NCBI GenBank assembly: GCA_900321945.1
Contig: ONXY01000063.1
Span: forward strand, 1 to 24,298
Direction of reading: 5' to 3'
Length of the DNA stretch: 24,298 nucleotides
From: an uncultured Eubacteriales bacterium
Lineage (GTDB): Bacteria > Bacillota_A > Clostridia > Christensenellales > Aristaeellaceae
Position 1 is the first letter of the stretch, and each line of letters begins with the position of its first letter. Shown in pieces: positions 1 to 5,547 of the stretch. The notes beneath the pieces were generated by a model that searched no databases, was not told where the DNA came from, and saw only the letters and a list, made by a program, of their open reading frames with translations. Both the position numbers and the translations under genes were made by a program.

Positions 1-83
1 ACGGAAAGCATGATGATCAGCGCCGGCGCGAGGAGCAGATACGGGTATATGCTTACTTTCCCCCGTTTGCGTCGGATTTCCAC
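1..83 (-). CDS. Sugar ABC transporter permease, N-terminal fragment (MalF/UgpA type)
   Basis: Only the first 27 or so codons lie in the window; the gene continues past the left edge. From a GTG at 83 the frame gives a short basic stretch (MEIRRKRGK) and then the start of a membrane segment, YPYLLLAPALIIML, which is the usual opening of the first transmembrane helix in MalF/UgpA-type permeases. The GTG is preferred because AGGGAGGGG lies about six bases upstream; an in-frame ATG at 116 would add 11 residues but has no comparable binding site. The position behind a sugar-binding protein on the same strand supports the call. The family assignment rests on the N-terminus and context, so the substrate is unknown. 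Confidence 0.72.
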   Translation of the reverse strand, partial: MEIRRKRGKVSIYPYLLLAPALIIMLS

Positions 84-120
84 GAAGTACCCCTCCCTAA
101 CCAATGCTGTTTCCATCCTG

Positions 121-154
121 AAAGAAAAAACGGATCCGATCCCGTTTCTTCTTT
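121..154 (-). terminator. Probable attenuating terminator between binding protein and permease
   Basis: Read on the minus strand, AAAGAAGAAACGG pairs with CCGTTTTTTCTTT around an 8-base loop, with one G-U pair. The 3' arm is itself the T-rich tract. The GC core is only about 4 bp, so termination may be partial. It sits just before the permease start and could lower permease transcript relative to the binding protein. Confidence 0.45.
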
Positions 155-174
155 CAGGACCCGGCTCAACCGGA

Positions 175-204
175 ACCCGGCGGAGAAAGATTTCTCCGCC
201 GGGT
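175..204 (-). promoter_or_regulatory. Strong intercistronic hairpin after the sugar-binding protein gene
   Basis: ACCCGGCGGAGAAA and TTTCTCCGCCGGGT form a perfect 14-bp inverted repeat with a 2-base spacer, 23 bases after the stop codon of the binding-protein gene. No T-run follows on the minus strand, so it is unlikely to be an intrinsic terminator by itself. Such hairpins after malE-type genes are known to protect the upstream message from 3' exonucleases; that role is inferred here. Confidence 0.6.
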
Positions 205-226
205 CCGTAAGATCCGGAATCCGGGA

Positions 227-1456
227 TTATTCTTCCCACATGGCCGCCTGCAGCGTCTTCATGCACTCTTCGGCGGTAATCTCGCCGAGCAGGGCCTTCT
301 GAACGGTCGCGGGCCAGTCGGCGATCCACTGGGTGGTGGTGTCCAGCACGGGCAGGATGCCGGCGACCGGAGCGCCTTCAATGGAGACCTTCATGAAGCG
401 GTTCTCCTGGAAGAAGGGCAGTTCCTGGACGCGGGCCGCGACCGGCACGTTGCCGGTGACGGTGCACCAGGTTTCCTGTCCCTTGCCGGCAGCCAGATAG
501 GCCATCCACTCAAAGGCGGCTTCCTTGTTCTTGCAGGACTCGAACATCACGGTCTCGGTGTCGCCCATGGAGGTCCACTGTCCCTCGCCCTTCGGGAAGA
601 TGAAGGCGTCGACGTCGTCGCCGAACAGTTCCATCATGCCCGCGGAGGAGCCGATGTGGTGGATCGTCATGGCAGTCAGGCCGGACTTGAAGTTGTCGAT
701 CACCTGAGCGAATCCGTCGTTGGGAGCGGTCTCGGGGGCGTATCCGCTGGTGTACAGGTTGATGTAATCCTGCATACCCTTGATGGCGCCTTCGGAATCC
801 ATCTGCTCGAAGGAGCCGCCGCCGGCGTAAAGGAAGCAGCCCCAGGGCTCCTGGCCGCCGTTGGATCCGCGCATGCCGAAGCCGTAGACGTCGGTCTTGC
901 CGTCGCCGTCCGTATCCCGGGTCAGCTTCGCGCAGATGTCGAGGAACTCTTCATAGGTCTTCGGGACTTCCACGCCCGCCTCGGCGAACATGGAGGGACG
1001 GTAGTACACGTAGAGCACCTGCGTGTTCCAGGGCATGACGTAGATGGAGTCGGAGCCGCCGGCCTTGCGCATGGTGTTGTACAGGCTTTCGTTGATCTGA
1101 TCCTTGTCCGCCCAGCCGGCGATGAACTCATCCAGGTTCGCCAGAAGGCCGTTGTTCACGAAGGAGGGGGTGGCGGTCAGTTTGAAGGTGGACACGTCGG
1201 GGCCGCCGCCGCCGATCGCGGCCTGCAGCAGGTTGTTGCTGTAGCTTCCGCCGTCCCAGGGATACTGCTCGCCCACGACGGTGATGCCCTTGCCGTTGGT
1301 GGCGTTAAAGTCGGCGATCATTTCCTGCATGGTCTGGGCATAGGCGTCGTTGTCCGCCCAGAACCAGAAGGTGACCGTTACGTCCTCCGCCGCGGCGAAG
1401 GACATCATGCTCAGCGTCATAGCGAGCGCCAGGAAGATTGCAGCCAGTTTTTTCAT
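227..1456 (-). CDS. Extracellular sugar-binding protein of an ABC importer (SBP family 1)
   Basis: This 409-residue protein should capture a sugar or oligosaccharide outside the cell and deliver it to the permease encoded next. Residues 1-23 are a signal peptide (MKKLAAIFLALAMTL then SFAAAED). There is no lipobox cysteine, so cleavage by signal peptidase I after AAA is expected rather than the lipid anchor usual for Gram-positive binding proteins. The mature part has the family-1 pattern: VTFWFWAD near the start, a Trp/Tyr-rich mid region (YVMPWNTQVLYVYYRP), and TRDTDGDGKTDVYGF, the DxDGDG loop common in these proteins. The ATG at 1456 follows AAAGGAG by about 10 bases and comes 2 bases after the regulator's stop codon, so the two genes are co-transcribed. 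The ligand cannot be read from sequence. Confidence 0.93.
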   Translation of the reverse strand: MKKLAAIFLALAMTLSMMSFAAAEDVTVTFWFWADNDAYAQTMQEMIADFNATNGKGITVVGEQYPWDGGSYSNNLLQAAIGGGGPDVSTFKLTATPSFVNNGLLANLDEFIAGWADKDQINESLYNTMRKAGGSDSIYVMPWNTQVLYVYYRPSMFAEAGVEVPKTYEEFLDICAKLTRDTDGDGKTDVYGFGMRGSNGGQEPWGCFLYAGGGSFEQMDSEGAIKGMQDYINLYTSGYAPETAPNDGFAQVIDNFKSGLTAMTIHHIGSSAGMMELFGDDVDAFIFPKGEGQWTSMGDTETVMFESCKNKEAAFEWMAYLAAGKGQETWCTVTGNVPVAARVQELPFFQENRFMKVSIEGAPVAGILPVLDTTTQWIADWPATVQKALLGEITAEECMKTLQAAMWEE

Positions 1457-1458
1457 TG

Positions 1459-2145
1459 TCAGGGTTCTCCTTTCCCGCTCTTGTTGATGTCGGCCAGCGC
1501 CTGCTCAATATGTCTCCGGGTGAAAGCGGAAGCCATTTCGCTGTCCCGCTTCTCGATGGCGGAATAGATTTCCAGGTGATAGTTCAGGGCCACTTCAAAG
1601 CTTCCGTGGACGTGCGACGTCCGCTGATAGCCCTGGGAGATGGCCTCGAAGAGCACGGGGTACATTCTGCGGAGCACGCTGTTGTGCATGCTTTCCGACA
1701 TGGCGAGATGAAAGTCGTAATCGTACTGCATATAGTCTTCTCCCGCGCGGAAGGCTTCGGTCATCCGCCGGATGGAGGTTTCCATGGCGGAAAGATCCTC
1801 CTCCGTTCTTCTGACCGCGGCCTCGCCGGCGATTCCGGGCTCCAGCAGCAGACGCACTTCCATCAGTTCGCGCAGAACGCGGGACTGCTCCTCAAAGCTG
1901 AGACCGAGCGGATCCCTGGACAGACCGGTATGGTCCGCCACAAAGGAGCCTCTTCCGCGCCGGATCACGACGATGTTCTCAGCCTGAAGCTGTTTCATCG
2001 CCTCCCGGATCGTGGAACGCCCGACCTCGAACTGAGCCATCAGCTCCCCTTCCGTGGGAAGCTGATCGCCGGCGGTCATCCCCTTCCGCACGATCGAATC
2101 GCGGATCTCCTCCGCGACCGACTGCGCCAAGCGTACCTGTTTCAC
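1459..2145 (-). CDS. GntR-family transcriptional regulator, FCD subfamily
   Basis: A 228-residue one-component regulator that probably controls the sugar-uptake operon it heads. An N-terminal winged helix-turn-helix covers about residues 5-72 (LPTEGELMAQFEVGRSTIREA is the recognition region, then RRGRGSFVA for the wing). The C-terminal all-helical FCD domain keeps the expected metal or ligand-contacting set: D142 and H146 (DYDFH), H190 (NYHLE) and H212 (RRHIEQ). The GTG at 2145 is chosen because AAGGAG lies about 5 bases before it and the consensus promoter at 2209-2237 would start the RNA near 2202. The longer frame from ATG 2250 begins upstream of that promoter and cannot be right. The effector is unknown; FCD regulators often bind sugar acids or organic acids. 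Confidence 0.92.
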   Translation of the reverse strand: MKQVRLAQSVAEEIRDSIVRKGMTAGDQLPTEGELMAQFEVGRSTIREAMKQLQAENIVVIRRGRGSFVADHTGLSRDPLGLSFEEQSRVLRELMEVRLLLEPGIAGEAAVRRTEEDLSAMETSIRRMTEAFRAGEDYMQYDYDFHLAMSESMHNSVLRRMYPVLFEAISQGYQRTSHVHGSFEVALNYHLEIYSAIEKRDSEMASAFTRRHIEQALADINKSGKGEP

Positions 2146-2172
2146 CTTTTCTCCTTCCGCATCAGTTCCTTG

Positions 2173-2195
2173 GACGTATGACGTCAGACGTCTGA
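2173..2195 (-). promoter_or_regulatory. Probable operator: two overlapping palindromes
   Basis: TCAGACGTCTGA (2184-2195) is a perfect 12-bp palindrome. It overlaps GACGTATGACGTC (2173-2185), a 5-bp inverted repeat with a 3-base centre. Both lie between the predicted transcription start near 2202 and the regulator's start codon, where binding would block elongation. Autoregulation by the FCD protein is inferred from position and symmetry. Confidence 0.6.
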
Positions 2196-2208
2196 TGCCT
2201 TTGTCCGT

Positions 2209-2237
2209 ATTATATATATGATCAGGAAGAATGTCAA
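2209..2237 (-). promoter_or_regulatory. Consensus sigma-A promoter of the sugar-uptake operon
   Basis: On the minus strand TTGACA (2237-2232), 17 bases and TATAAT (2214-2209) match both consensus hexamers exactly. A perfect promoter immediately upstream of palindromes fits a strongly transcribed but tightly repressed operon. Confidence 0.9.
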
Positions 2238-2257
2238 CCGTTTTTTTCATGAAAAGG

Positions 2258-2286
2258 CAAAAAAATCTCCCGGCGCTGCCGGGAGA
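2258..2286 (-). terminator. Rho-independent terminator of the rlmI-like gene
   Basis: On the minus strand TCTCCCGGC, loop AGC, GCCGGGAGA is a perfect 9-bp stem followed by seven T residues. It begins 6 bases after the methyltransferase stop codon and separates it from the sugar operon promoter. Confidence 0.92.
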
Positions 2287-2292
2287 CGGGAG

Positions 2293-3468
2293 TTATACGG
2301 GAAAAACCTGGTAGATGCCGCATTTCAGATACTGCGTTTCCGGGCTGGAGGGAAGGATCGGATGATCCCTTCCCTGCGTCCGGAACTCCGCCTGGCGGAG
2401 CAGCACCCGGGCGTCCGCCGCGGCTTCCAGCACGATCTCCTGGAATACGGCGGGAAGAATGTGCTGGCTGCAGGAGCAGGTGATCAGATAGCCGCCGGGC
2501 TCGATCATCTTCATGGCCCGGAGGTTGATCTCCTTGTATCCCCTTCTGGCGCTGTCCACCGTGGAGCGGGACTTGGTGAAAGCGGGCGGATCCAGAATGA
2601 TCACGTCGTACTTCTTCCCCGCCCGGCTCTCCTCGCCCAGAAGATCGAACGCGTTGGCCGCGGTGAAATGAACCGTGTTCTCCAGGCCGTTCAGCCGGGC
2701 GTTTTCCGCTGCGCATTCGCAGGCGTATTCGCTGATATCCACGCCGGTAACATCGGCCGCGCCGTAGCGTCCCGCGTGAAGCGCGAAGGAACCGGTGTGG
2801 CAGAAGCAGTCCAGAACGCGCTTTCCCCGGACAAAGGGCGCGATGGCCGCGCGGTTTTCCTTCTGATCCAGGAAGAAACCGGTCTTCTGTCCCTGCTTCA
2901 CGTCCACCCGGAACCGGATGCCGTTTTCCTCCATCAGCACCGTGTCCGGAACCTCCCCGTACAGCAGGCCGGTCATCATTTCCAGCCCCTCCAGCTTCCG
3001 GACGGGCACGTCGTTCCGCTCCCAGATCCCCGCGGGATGCAGTTCCTCAACCAGCGCGTTCACCACGTCCCGCTTGAACCGCTCCATCCCGAGGGCCAGG
3101 CACTGCAGCACCAGTACGTCCCCGAAGCTGTCCACAATCAGCGCCGGCAGCCGGTCGCTTTCCGCGAAGATCATCCGGCAGGACCGGAGATCCGCGAAGG
3201 AGCGCCTGTAGTCCACGGCCTCCCGCACCCTGCGGGAAATGAACGCGCCGTCGACGGGTTCCTGCCGGTAGGTCAGGATCCGGAGGGCGATCTGGCTGGC
3301 GGGGTTGTAATACCCGCGGGCCAGGAACTTCCCTTTCGACGATACGATATCCACCACGTCCCCCGGGGTGAAATCCCCTTCCGTGCGGGCGATATCGCTG
3401 CGGAAAACCCAGGGGTGGCGGGCGTATACCCGTTTTTCCTTTCCGGGAATCAGAACGGCCGTCGCCAT
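2293..3468 (-). CDS. rlmI: Class I SAM-dependent 23S rRNA cytosine methyltransferase, RlmI-like
   Basis: A 391-residue RNA methyltransferase expected to make 5-methylcytosine in 23S rRNA (position 1962 in E. coli for RlmI). Residues 1-75 form the PUA-like RNA-binding domain (KRVYARHPWVFRSDI). The SAM-binding Rossmann fold follows, with motif I around DCFCHTGSFALHAG (220-233), acidic motif VDIS (243-246), DPPAF at 293-297 and TCSCSQH at 330-336 carrying the cysteine used in this family. The ATG at 3468 follows AAGGAAGG by 7 bases; a further upstream frame is open but starts inside the divergent gene. Length matches the family. The exact target nucleotide is by homology only. Confidence 0.9.
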   Translation of the reverse strand: MATAVLIPGKEKRVYARHPWVFRSDIARTEGDFTPGDVVDIVSSKGKFLARGYYNPASQIALRILTYRQEPVDGAFISRRVREAVDYRRSFADLRSCRMIFAESDRLPALIVDSFGDVLVLQCLALGMERFKRDVVNALVEELHPAGIWERNDVPVRKLEGLEMMTGLLYGEVPDTVLMEENGIRFRVDVKQGQKTGFFLDQKENRAAIAPFVRGKRVLDCFCHTGSFALHAGRYGAADVTGVDISEYACECAAENARLNGLENTVHFTAANAFDLLGEESRAGKKYDVIILDPPAFTKSRSTVDSARRGYKEINLRAMKMIEPGGYLITCSCSQHILPAVFQEIVLEAAADARVLLRQAEFRTQGRDHPILPSSPETQYLKCGIYQVFPV

Positions 3469-3471
3469 GGC

Positions 3472-3501
3472 TTGACCTTCCTTTCGCTGAGGAGCTATAA
3501 T
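3472..3501 (+). promoter_or_regulatory. Sigma-A promoter for the small cysteine-rich protein
   Basis: TTGACC (3472-3477), an 18-base spacer and a perfect TATAAT (3496-3501). Transcription would begin near 3508. That places the GGAGGT binding site and the ATG at 3536 in the leader, and it excludes the in-frame ATG at 3500, which lies inside the -10 box. Confidence 0.78.
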
Positions 3502-3535
3502 GCTGTCCGGGCCGGAGGCCCGGGAGGTGGACGGA

Positions 3536-3718
3536 ATGGCTCTGCACAAAATGTGCGTCCTGTACGACAGGGAATGCATCGGCTGCGGCGAGTGCGACCG
3601 GTGCGATCTGGATCCGTCGAAAATCTGCGACAACTGCATGAAATGCGTGCGGGGGGACGCGGACTACAGGGGTATTGAGATCGACGGGATCGAGATGGAG
3701 AAGAAGGAGGACGGCTGA
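3536..3718 (+). CDS. Small cysteine-rich protein, putative metal or Fe-S binding, function unknown
   Basis: A 60-residue acidic protein with eight cysteines packed into about 36 residues: one at position 6 (MALHKMCVLYD), then CIGCGECDRC (four cysteines spaced by two), then CDNCMKC (three). The first cluster looks like a ferredoxin-type binding site, the second like a zinc-knuckle half; two clusters or one mixed site are possible. Start ATG 3536 has GGAGGT seven bases upstream and lies downstream of a near-consensus promoter, and the gene ends in its own terminator, so it is a real monocistronic gene. I do not recognise a characterised homologue. A regulatory or electron-transfer role is only a guess from cysteine density. 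Confidence 0.82.
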   Translation: MALHKMCVLYDRECIGCGECDRCDLDPSKICDNCMKCVRGDADYRGIEIDGIEMEKKEDG

Positions 3719-3733
3719 TCCTCCTTCTTTTTA
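3701..3733 (+). terminator. Terminator of the small cysteine-rich gene, overlapping both converging 3' ends
   Basis: AAGAAGGAGGA (3701-3711), a 7-base loop, TCCTCCTTCTT (3719-3729), then a T-rich tract. The stem includes the last codons of the small gene and the tract runs into the era stop codon. Read on the minus strand no T-run follows, so it serves the plus strand mainly. Confidence 0.82.
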
Positions 3734-4651
3734 TTTCGCGTCGTAGCCGAGCGTTCTCAGATCCTGGAGGTTGTCCCGCCAGTCGGGACGGATTTTGACC
3801 CACAGCTTCAGGTTCACGTGAACCCCCAGCAGCTTTTCGATATCCTGCCGGGCCTCGGAGCCGATGACCTTCAGCATGCTCCCCTGCTTTCCGATGATGA
3901 TGCGCTTGTGGGAATCGCGTTCGCAGTAGACCGTGGCGTTGATCTCCGTCAGATCCTCCCCGACCTTTTCGAATCCCATCATCTCAACGCCGATGCCGTG
4001 CGGAATCTCATCCCGGAGATGGCGGAGGGCCTTCTCGCGGATGATCTCCGCGCAGAGCAGGCGTTCCGGCTGATCCGTGACCATATCCTCCGGGAAATAT
4101 TTCGGGCCTTCCGGCAGCTTTTTCGCGAGGCATTCGCTCAGCTGGGGCAGGCCGTCGCCGGTCGCGGCGCTGACCGGGATAATGTCGTCGAAGCCCATCT
4201 CCGCGAACCGGGCTGTCGCCGTCAGAATCTCCTCCGGCTTCACCAGATCCGTCTTGTTGATGGCCAGCACCCTGGGGACCTTCTTTTCGCATACGGAGCG
4301 CGCGATCTCAAGATCCTTCTCCCGCACGGAAGTTACGTCCGCGACCATCAGCAGGCAGTCCATCCCGTCCATGGCGTCCCGGACGGAATGCATCATGTAC
4401 TCGCCGAGTTTTGTGCGCGGATCGTGAATGCCGGGCGTGTCCAGAAATACCATCTGGCATCCGGGCGCCGTCACGACGCCCATGATCCGGTTGCGGGTGG
4501 TCTGGGGGCGGTGGGACACGATCGCGATCTTCTCCCCGATCATGGCGTTCATGATGGAGGATTTTCCGACGTTGGGCCTCCCGAGAATCGGGATGAAGCC
4601 GGACCGGAACCCGCTTCCGGCCTGTGCGTTCTGCTGTTCCTTCTGATTCAT
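3731..4651 (-). CDS. era: GTPase Era, 16S rRNA maturation and 30S assembly
   Basis: A 306-residue GTPase that binds the 3' end of 16S rRNA late in 30S assembly. The G domain shows G1 GRPNVGKS (24-31), G2 region around TTRN (51-54), G3 DTPG (71-74), G4 NKTD (132-135) and G5 SAA (161-163). The C-terminal KH domain carries IIIGKQGSMLK (251-261) with the GxxG loop. Length is typical. The start codon overlaps the stop of the ybeY-cdd fusion by four bases (ATGA), so translation is coupled, and Era and YbeY act on the same rRNA end. Era closes the phoH-pgpH-ybeY-era operon. Confidence 0.97.
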   Translation of the reverse strand: MNQKEQQNAQAGSGFRSGFIPILGRPNVGKSSIMNAMIGEKIAIVSHRPQTTRNRIMGVVTAPGCQMVFLDTPGIHDPRTKLGEYMMHSVRDAMDGMDCLLMVADVTSVREKDLEIARSVCEKKVPRVLAINKTDLVKPEEILTATARFAEMGFDDIIPVSAATGDGLPQLSECLAKKLPEGPKYFPEDMVTDQPERLLCAEIIREKALRHLRDEIPHGIGVEMMGFEKVGEDLTEINATVYCERDSHKRIIIGKQGSMLKVIGSEARQDIEKLLGVHVNLKLWVKIRPDWRDNLQDLRTLGYDAK

Positions 4652-5547
4652 GTGTTCTTTTCCCTCAATTCAAACTGATGCGGCAGAATGGCTCCGAGGG
4701 TGGATTCCTCGGTATGTTTTCCGTCGTCCCAGGTGACCAGGACCCGGAGATCCGGGGCGAATTCGCTCATGAACTGCCGGCAGATGCCGCAGGGCCAGCC
4801 GGGCGTGTCCCGCGTCGCGATGGCGATCGCGTCGAACTCCCGGGCTCCCTCGCTGACCGCCTTGACCATCGCGGTGCGCTCCGCGCAGATCGTGGCGCCG
4901 AAGGAGGCGTTTTCGATATTGCATCCCTGAAAAACTCTTCCGTCCGCGGCCCGGAGCGCCGCTCCGACGGGATAATGGGAGTAGGGCGAATAGGACCGGG
5001 TCATGGCCTCTCTCGCCAGGGCAAGGAGTTCATTGTCCCCGGCGGACGCGGAACCGTCCCGGGTAATTCCGGCGGCGGAAAGGATTTCCTCCTCCTTCTC
5101 TCTCATGATTCGCTTTTCCTCCTCGTTCATATGGTCGTATCCCATCAGGTGGCACAGGGAGTGAACCAGAAGATAGGCCGCCTCCCGGGCCTCGGAATGT
5201 CCGAATTCCAGGGCCTGCGTCCGGACGTGGTCCATGCTGATCACCACGTCGCCCAGAAAGCAGGCGCCGGTTTCGGGATCGGCGCAGCGGCGGAGCTTTT
5301 CAGGCTCGTCCTTTGCCGTCAGGCCTTTTTTCCACCGGATTGCCGGAAAGGAAAGCACGTCCGTCGCCCGGTCCAGCCCGCGCCAGGAAGCGTTCAGGGC
5401 GCGGATCGTCTCGTCGCCGCAGATCCGGACGGAAGCGCTGCAGGGAATGCCGATTTTCTCCGCAACGGAGGCCATGTCGGCCGCGGCCTGCATCATGGAA
5501 AGCGTCGCGGGATCGGCCGGAAAATCCAGATTCCATTCAAGCGTCAT
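4648..5547 (-). CDS. ybeY-cdd: Fused YbeY endoribonuclease and cytidine deaminase
   Basis: A single 299-residue frame joins two enzymes normally encoded separately. Residues 1-160 are YbeY, a zinc-dependent endoribonuclease in 16S 3'-end processing, with the H-x3-H-x5-H signature at H129, H133, H139 (HSLCHLMGYDH). Residues about 170-299 are a complete short-form cytidine deaminase: GCNIENASFG, the zinc/catalytic CAE at 221-223, and PCGIC with zinc ligands C253 and C256. Linker is about 10 residues (DGSASAGDNE). In Bacillus the order is ybeY, dgkA, cdd, era; here dgkA is absent and its neighbours are joined. ATGA overlaps at both ends couple it to pgpH and era. Both active sites look intact, so a bifunctional protein is expected. 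Confidence 0.94.
   Translation of the reverse strand: MTLEWNLDFPADPATLSMMQAAADMASVAEKIGIPCSASVRICGDETIRALNASWRGLDRATDVLSFPAIRWKKGLTAKDEPEKLRRCADPETGACFLGDVVISMDHVRTQALEFGHSEAREAAYLLVHSLCHLMGYDHMNEEEKRIMREKEEEILSAAGITRDGSASAGDNELLALAREAMTRSYSPYSHYPVGAALRAADGRVFQGCNIENASFGATICAERTAMVKAVSEGAREFDAIAIATRDTPGWPCGICRQFMSEFAPDLRVLVTWDDGKHTEESTLGAILPHQFELREKNT

Noticed and set aside
2146..2250. The 35-residue N-terminal extension of the GntR regulator from ATG 2250
   Set aside because: It would be encoded upstream of, and through, the consensus promoter and operator; the GTG at 2145 has a proper binding site.
2218..3678. A 486-codon plus-strand frame opposite the rlmI-like gene
   Set aside because: It crosses a clear terminator and the promoter of the sugar operon and shows no domain, so it is antisense noise.
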